In this document: piece after piece, positions 8,301-16,692 of the stretch
Position numbering within the stretch: the stretch's first letter is position 1
How the letters are laid out: each line of letters opens with the position of its first letter
Source of the DNA: Methanosarcina horonobensis HB-1 = JCM 15518
Lineage (GTDB): Archaea; Halobacteriota; Methanosarcinia; Methanosarcinales; Methanosarcinaceae
NCBI RefSeq assembly: GCF_000970285.1
Contig: NZ_CP009516.1
Coordinates: forward strand, 620,001 to 684,000
Length of the DNA: 64,000 nt
Reading direction: 5' to 3'
The notes under the pieces: model-generated
What the model saw: only the letters and a program-made list of their open reading frames with translations
Told to the model about the DNA's origin: nothing
Databases searched by the model: none
Made by a program: the position numbers and the translations under genes

Positions 8301-8674
8301 AATCCTTCATCCTGTTTGTTCCTGCTCAGGTTGGAGGCAACAAATGCTCCAAAGGACCCGATTATTGAATAGAAACAGACCATGATAAGCGCAAAACCGA
8401 TGAGAGCAGATAAAGCTATACCCCCATATTGTAACGCAAGCTTTCCATCGGAAGTAAACAAAAATACTAGAATCCAGCCAATCAGGTTATACGTAAATAT
8501 TGAAAAAAAAGCATATTTCTCCGAGCCTTTGCCTATTTTTGTACCAATTAACGTACCTACAATAACCGCGCTTATAATTCCTCCATATCTCGGATCAAGC
8601 CCTAAAAATTCGAAAAATCCAAATAATACAAGCCCGACCACTATTCCTATAAATAATAAATTTCCGGTTTTCAT
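8297..8674 (-). CDS. Small four-helix membrane protein of the ABC operon
   Basis: A 125-residue protein with four hydrophobic segments (about 5-22, 28-50, 58-75, 84-112), glycine-rich throughout (YGGIISAVIVGTLIGTKIGK). The start is set at the ATG at 8674, which has GTGAT directly upstream and gives a normal membrane N-terminus; the open frame to 8770 adds an unconvincing stretch. It overlaps the permease gene by four bases. It resembles small archaeal proteins of the DUF5518 kind, without certainty, and may be an accessory of the exporter. Confidence 0.6.
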   Translation of the reverse strand: MKTGNLLFIGIVVGLVLFGFFEFLGLDPRYGGIISAVIVGTLIGTKIGKGSEKYAFFSIFTYNLIGWILVFLFTSDGKLALQYGGIALSALIGFALIMVCFYSIIGSFGAFVASNLSRNKQDEGL

Positions 8675-8831
8675 GATATCACTTTTGAAAAAATGGTAAG
8701 AATAACGAAAATAAACAGAGAAGAAAAGGAGAATATTCTCCTCCTTTGTTGTTTGTATTACTTTATTCAAATTGCAGTTTCTGTCACTCTGTTTTTCCTT
8801 TCCTGTTGGCAGGTACTCTGGAATGAGGATT

Positions 8832-9584
8832 TCAAAAACTGGTTTTCTCTCTTGCTTCTTTAGGGTTCGGTTTTTCAGAGGATTTGATTTCCTTAATATC
8901 CAGTGTTTTTACTTCTACACCGTCCGGAATCTCGAATTTAAACTCAGAGTCCGGAATTCCATAGTTGACTTTCAGGTCCCGAATTTCTATTTTCGCGGTC
9001 AGATTCCCATCGCTGTCATATATTTCATATCTCAGAGGCATCCATGTTTCTTTGTCTACCCAGATTTTTGTCCTGCCTATCATCGGATAAGCTCCATCTT
9101 TTTCTTTCGGACTTGTCTCCAGCAGGTAAGCAGTCCTTCCATCTATGTTTTCCACTCTGAGCAGTGTTACATTTGTAGAATTCAGAAATTCGCCTATGGC
9201 ATTGATGTAATCATTTTTCGTAGGTTCGGGGATATCGGGAAGCTCCATTTTTATGACTTCATTCGTAGCCGGGATGTAATTCCACGTGAATTCCCCATCC
9301 GAAACAATAATTATCTGATCTTTTTTCCCGGGTTCCGTTATAATATCTTTACTCATGTTCGGCTTTTTGAACATGGTCTTATATTCGATTTCCGCAGTCT
9401 TTCCCTCTGTGTAGGAGGTCATGTACATTGTATACGAATAGTCTTCAGTGCTGTTCTGTTTGTCCAGCATCTGGGTTACAATCTCTTCTGCACTCAGGTT
9501 TTCTTCCGTGCAGCCTGAGGCAAAGAGGATCATAGTTACAAATGCCAGCATGAGTATCGATTTGAATCCTTCCGTTGTCATCAT
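8832..9584 (-). CDS. Lipoprotein with LolA-like/outer-membrane-carrier fold
   Basis: A 250-residue protein with a lipobox (ILFASGC, Cys about residue 25) and a body with the pattern of LolA- or GerS-like proteins: an opening helix SAEEIVTQMLDKQNSTEDYS, repeated beta strands, then KIWVDKETWMPLRYEIYDSD, which is characteristic of the superfamily. Such proteins bind lipid or other hydrophobic ligands at the membrane face. GGAGG precedes a double ATG (9584/9581). It is the first gene of an operon with the small membrane protein, permease and ATPase, so it may hand the substrate to or from the exporter. The C-terminus is lysine-rich. Confidence 0.75.
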   Translation of the reverse strand: MMTTEGFKSILMLAFVTMILFASGCTEENLSAEEIVTQMLDKQNSTEDYSYTMYMTSYTEGKTAEIEYKTMFKKPNMSKDIITEPGKKDQIIIVSDGEFTWNYIPATNEVIKMELPDIPEPTKNDYINAIGEFLNSTNVTLLRVENIDGRTAYLLETSPKEKDGAYPMIGRTKIWVDKETWMPLRYEIYDSDGNLTAKIEIRDLKVNYGIPDSEFKFEIPDGVEVKTLDIKEIKSSEKPNPKEAREKTSF

Positions 9585-10556
9585 GCTCCTCCTTCAACGA
9601 GTAATTTTTTCTTTAATTCATGTTGTAAAACCCATTTTTTATTGAGTGCAGAGCTTAGGGATAAAAGCCAGATGTTAAGCAAGAAGCGATCTATGTGTCT
9701 TCATCGGCAACTGTTAATTTTTCAAGAAGATAGCGTATCCCGAACATGCCGGTTCTGCCATAGTTGCCGAAATTTTAACTTATTCCTTCAGCCATATACG
9801 AAGTTGTAACTATTTTTTATATTGTTAGTTTATATAGTATAATTTTTTATTTTTTTAAATCCTCTATTAAAACATAGTTCATTGGCATATTTATAATAAA
9901 AATCGATAAAAAATAAACTGACTATCCAGTAAAATATTAAGTTCGATAAATGCTTTGGAAAATATATTTAAACTCTATAAACTCCTATGTACTCTTCTTT
10001 ATTGACTCCTTATAAGTTTTCTGCGTAAATTCTCGAACAATTGTTTTTTCAGACTCGAAAAGAATCTGAAATTAATCCTAGTTTTTGATTGTTTGATGAT
10101 TTGGCTAGAAATTATATATATGATCAAATTGCCCTAACTCATACTCAAAAATATATATAAAAAATATCAGTACTATCTTACAGTCTTATAGGTCGATATT
10201 CAAATTAATCTATGTAAATTCTGGACTGATATATTCTCAAAATTGCAAGATTCAGAGGAATAAGTGCAGGTATAAAGATATTTTATGATAAATTGCAGGC
10301 TCAAGGTTGAGAGGTCAATCCATCCTTGCAAATCCCTACAGGCCAGGTTACTAAGTCCTAAAAAGCTTCTAACAAATTCCAAAAACAACAGCAAGAAAAT
10401 TTATTGAAACCTATTTATATTTATAGGATTCTCCTGTCTAATTTTCTAAAGCATACTTTTCCCGAACCAATTTACGTGCGCGATATAATACATGCATGCG
10501 TTACGTATGTATACGTGTAGACATTACAACCGACTAAAAACAGATACTTTGCGAAA
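9585..10556. other. Long AT-rich gap with remains of module A
   Basis: About 970 bases without a convincing gene. It contains inverted repeat A (10011-10116) and, near 10530-10556, CGACTAAAAACAGA, which matches the sequence just 3' of the other MP1 genes. In modules B and C the inverted repeat is followed by a secreted-protein gene; here that place is empty, so the cargo gene appears lost. A 64-codon frame at 10200-10394 has no start site or family likeness and was not accepted. Confidence 0.5.
10011..10116. repeat. Long inverted repeat A (degenerate)
   Basis: Left arm TATAAGTTTTCTG at 10011 and right arm GATTGTTTGATGATTTGG from 10087 match the corresponding arms of copies B and C, with more mismatches between the two arms. 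No gene lies directly downstream on either strand. Confidence 0.6.
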
Positions 10557-10745
10557 TTAATCCTTATAAATTCCCAGCTGATCTAAAATCGCGCAATAAG
10601 CAAGCCCTAAAACAAAGGACCCCATAAGTGAAATTTTGATTAACCGAGAGTCGTGTACTATAATTTCACCAATGACTTCGCTAAAGTAAAAAATAGTAAG
10701 ACCTGTAAGACCAGTAATCAAATAAAATATTATTTTTCTTCGCAT
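10557..10745 (-). CDS. Small membrane protein, family MP1 (copy A)
   Basis: A 62-residue protein, MRRKIIFYLITGLTGLTIFY as the first helix, loop with IIVHDSRLIKISLMG, second helix with VLGLAYCAILDQLGI. It keeps the basic start, the VHD loop and the LGI end of the copies at 3327 and 6043 but is otherwise diverged. It sits in the same relation to an inverted repeat as they do. Unknown function. Confidence 0.55.
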   Translation of the reverse strand: MRRKIIFYLITGLTGLTIFYFSEVIGEIIVHDSRLIKISLMGSFVLGLAYCAILDQLGIYKD

Positions 10746-10914
10746 GTTATCGCCATATAAAACATGGGCTGTATTCGGCCTGTCAATATTTTAAGGAAAT
10801 TTCTTATTACGGAGTTTCCTCAGCGCCTTGAGGTTTACCTTCTATTACCCTGATGTTTGTTTCCTTCTGGTTTTTGCCTTCTTCATCGTGCTGTACTTTT
10901 TTTCCATTCCCGAT

Positions 10915-11736
10915 TTAGAAAAATTTGGACAGAAGAGAAGAATTCGAAACACAGTGCTCTGAAAAGGTGCATTCCGTACAGAATTTTTCTTCCGTTTTCT
11001 CAGGCATGAATCCGGATTTTATTTTTTCCACACGCCTGCAGGTTTTTAATACTTCTCTGCGGTCCGAGCTTCTGATAACCACCTTTCGGAGTAGCCCGAA
11101 ACTTACATACTCGACAAAGGCGAAGGAAACTTCTTTTCCGGACTCGGCTTCAAGGAGGAGGGCAAGTGATGCAGCGTGCATTCTGTCAGACGCCCATACA
11201 CCCTGGAGAGGACAGCTACCAGGCTTTATAATTGATGGAACGTTAACGCCCTCAAAACAGACTATCTTGGATGGTGATCCCTTCAGGTTCAGGCGCTCTG
11301 AAGAAATAATAGGTTCTGTTTTAACGGGGGTAAGTGCCGCAAGCATGGAGTCTTTCCCAAATTCTTCAAGTCCTTTAAGGAGGTTAGTCGCAATTTCGGG
11401 AATTTTAGCTCTTGCCCGCGCGCTCCCTTCTTCCAGAAGTTCCTTTTCTATCCGTGCAAATTCTCTCGGAAACATTAGCGGGAAATCTTCATAAGCCTGG
11501 TTAAGGGAGGCTTCAAGTTCTCTGCACAGGTTATCGGCGTTTAACGAACACTTTTTCACAATTTCAGGATAATTTAGGGAGAGTTCTTTCAGTAACATTC
11601 TCTCGAGACGTGAAGCGTTTATTTCCGGAAACAGTTCAAATCCGCGGCTGACAAAGTATACACGTCGCGGGCAATTGATATATAGGAGGAGATCTGAGAT
11701 GCTTATTTCCGAGTTCCGTGAATTTGCAGGCATCAC
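10915..11736 (-). CDS. Cas4/Dna2-like Fe-S protein, nuclease residues apparently lost
   Basis: A 273-residue protein with the four cysteines of Cas4-type nucleases: Cys22 in INCPRRVYF and Cys253, Cys256, Cys262 in FCTECTFSEHC, which in the family hold a [4Fe-4S] cluster. The core resembles the RecB-like fold, but where Cas4 has a GxxD motif this reads KGSPSKI, and where it has PxE(Y)K this reads PSIIK; the helix after it (DRMHAASLALLLE) fits the family's QxxxY helix with changed residues. No cas genes or repeats are nearby, so it is a solitary member, perhaps DNA-binding only. GTG 11736 or ATG 11733 may start it. The same frame stays open for 35 codons after the stop. Confidence 0.65.
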   Translation of the reverse strand: MMPANSRNSEISISDLLLYINCPRRVYFVSRGFELFPEINASRLERMLLKELSLNYPEIVKKCSLNADNLCRELEASLNQAYEDFPLMFPREFARIEKELLEEGSARARAKIPEIATNLLKGLEEFGKDSMLAALTPVKTEPIISSERLNLKGSPSKIVCFEGVNVPSIIKPGSCPLQGVWASDRMHAASLALLLEAESGKEVSFAFVEYVSFGLLRKVVIRSSDRREVLKTCRRVEKIKSGFMPEKTEEKFCTECTFSEHCVSNSSLLSKFF

Positions 11737-11874
11737 ATTCTAATTTCTCTTGCACATGTTATAAATTTTTTGATACAGATATGCTTTTCTTCAGCGGTTA
11801 ACGCTCTGCGACAATTGCCGAACTCGCATTCGTTAGATATATATGCTAATGCTTCCTCTTAGATTAAGTAAGTC

Positions 11875-12615
11875 ATGACATCCAACGATTCCTCAGAAAA
11901 TCTGCGCAACCGCCTGGCGGAAAAAATGGCTGGAGATATTACACTCTCAGAAAAACCCGGAGAGTCACTGAAGAAATGGAGATTAAACTTTGAGATATCC
12001 CAGACCGATATTGCAAATTACCTTAAGGTTTCTCCCTCCGTTATCAGCGATTACGAGAGCGGGAGGCGAAAGTCTCCAGGGACGCTGATTATCCGGAAGA
12101 TCGTAGAGTCCCTGCTTGAAATTGATATCGAGCGGGGAGGCAAAAAGATCCACACTTACGAATCAATCCTGAATGCTGAAAACAGCTCAAAATCCATCTA
12201 CTCAACCTACGAGTATACACTCCCGATACAGCTTGCTAAACTGGTTAACCTTATTGAAGGCGATATTGTTTACAAAGGGATTGAGAAGCCTCTATATGGT
12301 TTTTCTGTCGTCGACAGTCAGCGGGCAATCCTGGAACTTTCTTCACACGAGTTCCAGAAGCTCTATGGCTGGAGTACGGACAGAGCCATGATCTTTACAA
12401 AAGTCACTACCGGAAAATCCCCTCTGGTAGCTATTCGGGTAACCAACCTGAAACCCGGAGCTGTTGTGCTCCACGGACTTCGTAAAGAAGAGGTAGAACC
12501 GGTTGCAGTCAAGATGGCGGAAGTAGACCGTATCCCCCTGGTCGCAACTACAATGGATCTCGATCAGATTGTGCAGCTACTGAAAAAATACAGTCAATAC
12601 TACGCAAGGGAATGA
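11875..12615 (+). CDS. XRE-type HTH regulator of the mevalonate operon
   Basis: A 246-residue protein. Residues 30-70 form a Cro/XRE helix-turn-helix ([20 protein letters not shown] then [10 protein letters not shown]). Residues 110-246 are a ligand-binding-like domain with [13 protein letters not shown] and [20 protein letters not shown]. Such regulators are found beside HMG-CoA synthase genes in many archaea. It overlaps the frame of the next gene and is transcribed with it, so I infer control of isoprenoid lipid synthesis. A TATA box (AGATATATAT, near 11834) lies 30-40 bases before the ATG, leaving a very short leader. Confidence 0.85.
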   Translation: MTSNDSSENLRNRLAEKMAGDITLSEKPGESLKKWRLNFEISQTDIANYLKVSPSVISDYESGRRKSPGTLIIRKIVESLLEIDIERGGKKIHTYESILNAENSSKSIYSTYEYTLPIQLAKLVNLIEGDIVYKGIEKPLYGFSVVDSQRAILELSSHEFQKLYGWSTDRAMIFTKVTTGKSPLVAIRVTNLKPGAVVLHGLRKEEVEPVAVKMAEVDRIPLVATTMDLDQIVQLLKKYSQYYARE

Positions 12616-12656
12616 CCCCTGGAAAATACCCTAAACACTTAAAAACAGGTGAAAGC

Positions 12657-13706
12657 ATGACCATTGGAATCGTATCTTACGGTGCATATGTTCCGAGATA
12701 CCGCATAAAAATTGAAGAAATCGCCCGGCTCTGGGGTGATGACGCAGAGGCTCTCAAAAACGGTCTCATGGTATACGAAAAATCCGTACCAGATATAGAC
12801 GAAGACGCAGCAACGATCGCAGTAGAGGCTGCAAGAAACGCGATGGCAAGAAGCGGTGTCGCTCCATCCAGAATAGGGGCAGTGTATACAGGTTCGGAAA
12901 GTCATCCCTACGCTGTAAAACCGACAAGTACTATTGTAGCCCAGGCTATTGGCGCAACCCCCCAAATGACTGCAGCAGACTTCGAGTTTGCATGTAAAGC
13001 AGGAACAGCAGCAGTCCAGGCCTGTATGGGGCTTGTGGGTTCCGGAATGGTCGATCTTGGCCTTGCTATAGGAGCGGACGTTTCCCAGGGAGCTCCAAGT
13101 GACGCCCTTGAGTACACTGCCGCAGCAGGAGGAGTCGCCTGTCTTATCGGAAAGAAAGAATCCGAACTTGCCGCTATCATTGAAGATACATACTCTTTTA
13201 CAACAGATACCCCTGACTTCTGGAGAAGAGAAGGAATGCCTTATCCCGAGCACGGAGGGCGTTTTACTGGAGATCCGGGGTATTTCAAACACGTGACAAA
13301 CGGAGCGAAAGGTCTGCTTGAAAAACTCGGGACAAAGCCTGAAGACTACGATTATGCAGTTTTTCACCAGCCAAACGGAAAATTCCCGAGCAAGGCTGCA
13401 AAAATGCTTGGGTTTACAAAAGTTCAGATTACTCCCGGACTTGTTGTTCCGAAAATAGGGAACACCTATTCAGGTTCCTGCCTGATGGGAATAGCTGCAA
13501 CCCTTGACCAGGCAAAGCCAGGAGATAGGATATTTGCAACTGCCTTCGGATCTGGAGCAGGATCTGACGCATTCAGCATAACAGTTACAGACAGGATTGA
13601 GGAAATCCGAAACAGGGCTCCGACGGTTTCCGAACTTATCAAGGATCCTGTATACATCGACTACGCAAGATATGCCAGGCATAAAGGCAAGATTCGCCTG
13701 GCCTGA
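12657..13706 (+). CDS. Hydroxymethylglutaryl-CoA synthase
   Basis: Condenses acetoacetyl-CoA with acetyl-CoA to HMG-CoA, the second step of the mevalonate pathway for archaeal membrane lipids. The 349-residue archaeal-type enzyme has the acylated Cys113 in EFACKAGT, Glu81 in YTGSESHPY, and the His-bearing FHQPNGKFP. The ATG at 12657 is chosen because AGGTGA lies directly upstream and the protein then begins [15 protein letters not shown]; an ATG at 12612 overlapping the regulator would add 15 unrelated residues. It stands before the thiolase and DUF35 genes, the three proteins known to form one substrate-channelling complex in methanogens. Confidence 0.95.
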   Translation: MTIGIVSYGAYVPRYRIKIEEIARLWGDDAEALKNGLMVYEKSVPDIDEDAATIAVEAARNAMARSGVAPSRIGAVYTGSESHPYAVKPTSTIVAQAIGATPQMTAADFEFACKAGTAAVQACMGLVGSGMVDLGLAIGADVSQGAPSDALEYTAAAGGVACLIGKKESELAAIIEDTYSFTTDTPDFWRREGMPYPEHGGRFTGDPGYFKHVTNGAKGLLEKLGTKPEDYDYAVFHQPNGKFPSKAAKMLGFTKVQITPGLVVPKIGNTYSGSCLMGIAATLDQAKPGDRIFATAFGSGAGSDAFSITVTDRIEEIRNRAPTVSELIKDPVYIDYARYARHKGKIRLA

Positions 13707-13722
13707 AAACGGGGTGAATATA

Positions 13723-14895
13723 ATGAGAGACGTAGCAATTATCGGAGTAAAGAACACTAAATTCGGAGAACTCTGGGAGCGTTCCTTAAGAGACATAGTT
13801 GTAGAAGCCGGTATCGGAGCAATCGAAGATGCAGGCGTAAGCGGAAAAGACATCGATGCCCTTTACATTGGAAATATGAGTGGAGGCCGCTTTGTTGAGC
13901 AGGAACACATAGGAGCTCTCATTGCGGATTATTCCGGACTCTCAAGGAACCTTCATGTTCCGGCTACCAGAGTGGAAGCCGCCTGTGCATCCGGAGGGCT
14001 CTCCCTGCGCCAGGCTATAATGACTGTAGCTTCAGGCTACAGCGATATTGTGGTTGCAGCAGGAGCAGAAAAAATGACAGACGTGGGGTCAGAAGAAGCA
14101 TCTTCAGCTCTTGCAGCAGCCGCTGACCGGGAATGGGAAGGCATGGCAGGAGCAACATTCCCAGGGCTTTATGCAATGATTGCAAAACTGCATATGCACA
14201 GGTACGGAACTACAAGCGAACAGCTTGCAGAAGTAGCCGTAAAGAACCATAAAAACGGGTGTCTTAACCCTATTGCCCAGTACAAGAATGAAATTTCCGT
14301 AGATGATGTACTGAAATCAATAATGGTGGCCGACCCGTTACATATCTTTGACTGCTCGCCGATAACCGACGGAGCATCAGCACTTGTTCTGGCGCCTGCG
14401 GAAATTGCCCATAAATATACCGATACTCCCATTTATATTGAGGCAACAGCACAGGCAAGTGACACTATTGCCCTGCACGACAGAAGGGACATCACTACTC
14501 TGGACGCAACCGTAATGGCTGCAAAGCGGGCATATTCAATGGCAAAATTAACTCCTGAAGACATAGACCTCGTAGAAGTACACGACTGCTTTACTATTGC
14601 CGAGATCTGCGCAATTGAAGACCTCGGCTTTGCTGAGAAAGGTAAAGGCGGAATTGTCACCGCAAACGGTGAAACTGCAATTGGTGGCAGGATTCCTGTC
14701 AACACATCAGGTGGTCTGAAAGCCTGCGGACACCCTGTAGGAGCAACAGGAATAAAACAGGCTGTGGAAATCGTAACCCAGCTTCGTGGGGATGCAGGCA
14801 AGCGCCAGGTAGCAGGAGCTGAGTACGGGATGACCCACAACGTAGGAGGGTCAGGAGCGACAGCAGTAGTACATATTTTCTCGAGGGAGAGGTGA
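13723..14895 (+). CDS. Acetoacetyl-CoA thiolase (archaeal thiolase-like)
   Basis: Makes acetoacetyl-CoA from two acetyl-CoA, feeding the HMG-CoA synthase encoded 16 bases upstream. The 390-residue protein has the nucleophilic Cys88 in VEAACASGG, the His-bearing VEVHDCFT, and the C-terminal [21 protein letters not shown] precedes the ATG at 13723; the frame is open further up inside the HMG-CoA synthase gene, but that part is out-of-frame shadow. Thiolase on its own is unfavourable, which is why the complex with HMG-CoA synthase and the DUF35 protein matters. Confidence 0.93.
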   Translation: MRDVAIIGVKNTKFGELWERSLRDIVVEAGIGAIEDAGVSGKDIDALYIGNMSGGRFVEQEHIGALIADYSGLSRNLHVPATRVEAACASGGLSLRQAIMTVASGYSDIVVAAGAEKMTDVGSEEASSALAAAADREWEGMAGATFPGLYAMIAKLHMHRYGTTSEQLAEVAVKNHKNGCLNPIAQYKNEISVDDVLKSIMVADPLHIFDCSPITDGASALVLAPAEIAHKYTDTPIYIEATAQASDTIALHDRRDITTLDATVMAAKRAYSMAKLTPEDIDLVEVHDCFTIAEICAIEDLGFAEKGKGGIVTANGETAIGGRIPVNTSGGLKACGHPVGATGIKQAVEIVTQLRGDAGKRQVAGAEYGMTHNVGGSGATAVVHIFSRER

Positions 14896-14901
14896 TATTC
14901 G

Positions 14902-15300
14902 ATGTCTTCTGTTCCAAGATTCTGGAGAAACCTCGGCAGCAGGTATAACCTTGAAGGAACCCACTGCAAGGAATGCGGGGAATTTTTCTATCCCCCGCGC
15001 AATATTTGCGTAAACTGTAGGCGCACGGGCGAGCTAGAATCCTTTAAATTCAAAGGTACCGGTGAAATCATAAGCTATACACTGATTCACACCGCTGCGG
15101 AAGGTTTTGAAGGCCAGGCTCCCTATACCCTTGCAATTATTAAACTGGATGAGGGACCCCGTCTGACCTCTCAGGTAGTTGGCGACCCTGACAAAATCCA
15201 GATCGGAACGCGGGTCAGGTCTGTGTTCAGAAAGCTCGGGGAAGACGGTGACCGTGGTATGATTTACTATGGCACCAAATTCGTCCCTGTAGATGCCTGA
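14902..15300 (+). CDS. DUF35 OB-fold/zinc-ribbon acyl-CoA-channelling protein
   Basis: A 132-residue protein with a rubredoxin-like zinc ribbon (Cys22, Cys25, Cys36, Cys39: HCKECGEFFYPPRNICVNC) and an OB fold (GTGEIISYTLIHTAAEGF, YTLAIIKLDEGPRL). In the solved methanogen complex this protein bridges thiolase and HMG-CoA synthase and holds the pantetheine arm of the shared intermediate. It follows the thiolase gene by six bases, with GGTGATATTCG before the ATG. It closes the operon that starts at 11875. Confidence 0.92.
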   Translation: MSSVPRFWRNLGSRYNLEGTHCKECGEFFYPPRNICVNCRRTGELESFKFKGTGEIISYTLIHTAAEGFEGQAPYTLAIIKLDEGPRLTSQVVGDPDKIQIGTRVRSVFRKLGEDGDRGMIYYGTKFVPVDA

Positions 15301-15384
15301 TTGTATCCGGATTTTTTTTCGGCCGGGCATCCTATTTATTTAAAACGGATTGAACCATGGATTTAACCGGAGATGTCTGGAATT

Positions 15385-15915
15385 ATGATTGAAGTGGAAG
15401 TCAAGGTAAAAGCGGATCATTCAAAGATCCGCCCTATCCTTGAGAAAATCGGGGCAAGTAAAATCGGAGTTGAAGAACAGTCAGATGTCTATTTTGCAGC
15501 TCCATACAGGAATTTTGCAAAAACCGATGAGGCTCTCAGGATCCGTTCTCTGGGCGGGCAGGCTGTACTGACTTATAAAGGTCCCAAACTCGATAAGGTC
15601 TCCAAAACCCGGGTAGAGCTTGAAACACCTGTGGATGGAGCTACTACGGCAAAAATTTTCCATTCCCTGGGTTTCCAGGAAGCCGGTACAGTCCATAAAA
15701 AAAGGGACATTTTCAGGGCAGGAGAGATCACTGTTTGCCTTGATGCAGTTGAAGGGCTTGGAGAGTTTCTGGAAGTAGAGCTTGATGTGGAAGATGAAAA
15801 AGACCTTAAGAGTTCAAGGGATCAGTTATTTAAATTCTTGTCTCAGTTTGGACTGAGTGAAACCGATTCTATCCGGACTTCTTACCTTGAAATGGTGCTG
15901 GAAAAGAGAAACTGA
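15385..15915 (+). CDS. cyaB: CYTH-domain protein (class IV adenylate cyclase/thiamine-triphosphatase type)
   Basis: A 176-residue triphosphate-tunnel protein opening with the ExExK motif (MIEVEVKVKAD), followed by alternating acidic and basic strands such as EALRIRSLGGQAVLTYKGP and LDAVEGLGEFLEVELDVED. The family uses metal ions to bind triphosphate substrates. The actual reaction in archaea (cAMP synthesis, triphosphatase or other) cannot be told from sequence. The ATG at 15385 is preferred over 15373, since the GGAG lies immediately against the earlier ATG but at a usable distance from the later one. Single gene. Confidence 0.85.
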   Translation: MIEVEVKVKADHSKIRPILEKIGASKIGVEEQSDVYFAAPYRNFAKTDEALRIRSLGGQAVLTYKGPKLDKVSKTRVELETPVDGATTAKIFHSLGFQEAGTVHKKRDIFRAGEITVCLDAVEGLGEFLEVELDVEDEKDLKSSRDQLFKFLSQFGLSETDSIRTSYLEMVLEKRN

Positions 15916-16115
15916 AAGCATTTTTTAGGGTTAGGTATTCTGGAATTCGTACCGTTTTATGCTCACTTATTTTCTTTTTTCTTATTTGCCGTTTCCTTTG
16001 CTATGTCAGACTTTTATATTTAACAGTTAAAATTCCCTAATCCAAAACAGGCTAATATTTTATATACATGCAACTGCTAAATACTCCATGAACATTTTCG
16101 AGTTTGGAGTGGAAA

Positions 16116-16580
16116 ATGAGTGCGGCAGAGATTTTAAACAACAAAAAAGCTGTCTCGCCGGTTGTTGGGGTTGCTTTACTAACTCTTTTAACCATTATTT
16201 TTGCATACGCTATAGGTTCCAGCAGCATTACAGGTATCCTACAGTCATACTCAACAGGGCTTTCAATGGGCGGCAGGCTTGACACTGGAGAGCTTGAGGG
16301 AAACCTGATAAAGCTTGAACATAACGGTGGAGAGCCATTTACTTTCAAGAACGATACGAAAATAGTTGTAGAAGTTGAAGGTGATAGTTTCGAACTAAAT
16401 ATTTCTCATTTATACGGCACAACCCTGAATGCCGGAGATACGGTAAGCCTTTATCTTACTCCCATGTATCCTGAAGATATTGGAAAACTTGATAATGTCA
16501 CTGCAGGAGATAAGATTGTCTTAAAGGTTATTGACGGCCAGAAGAGGCTCATGGTCTTAAGGCAGGAAGTAGTCGTTTGA
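16116..16580 (+). CDS. Type IV pilin-like protein (archaeal pilin N-terminal domain)
   Basis: A 154-residue protein with a short charged leader MSAAEILNNKKA, then VSPVVGVALLTLLTIIFAYA, the hallmark of archaeal class III signal peptides cut by PibD-type peptidase just before the hydrophobic helix. The rest is a beta-rich ectodomain (about 55-154). ATG 16116 follows GGAGTG. Likely a minor pilin or adhesin assembled at the cell surface. It stands alone; no assembly ATPase or platform gene is near. Confidence 0.8.
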   Translation: MSAAEILNNKKAVSPVVGVALLTLLTIIFAYAIGSSSITGILQSYSTGLSMGGRLDTGELEGNLIKLEHNGGEPFTFKNDTKIVVEVEGDSFELNISHLYGTTLNAGDTVSLYLTPMYPEDIGKLDNVTAGDKIVLKVIDGQKRLMVLRQEVVV

Positions 16581-16692
16581 TTACTTCCTGCCATACACTT
16601 TCATGCCCGTACAAATGCGGGCACGAAGACAAACATCAAATTTACCTGTTTTGGATCTTAAACCGGCTTTAAATTTCTATCTCATTCTAATT

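Noticed and set aside
8772-9518. 248-codon plus-strand frame
   Set aside because: It lies entirely opposite the lipoprotein gene, which has a lipobox, ribosome site and family pattern; the plus-strand translation has no domain and a skewed Phe/Arg/Ser mix.
10200-10394. 64-codon minus-strand frame
   Set aside because: No ribosome site, no family pattern, inside a decayed AT-rich gap.
12639-13367. 242-codon minus-strand frame rich in Cys and Ser
   Set aside because: Mirror frame of the HMG-CoA synthase gene with no start site or operon context.
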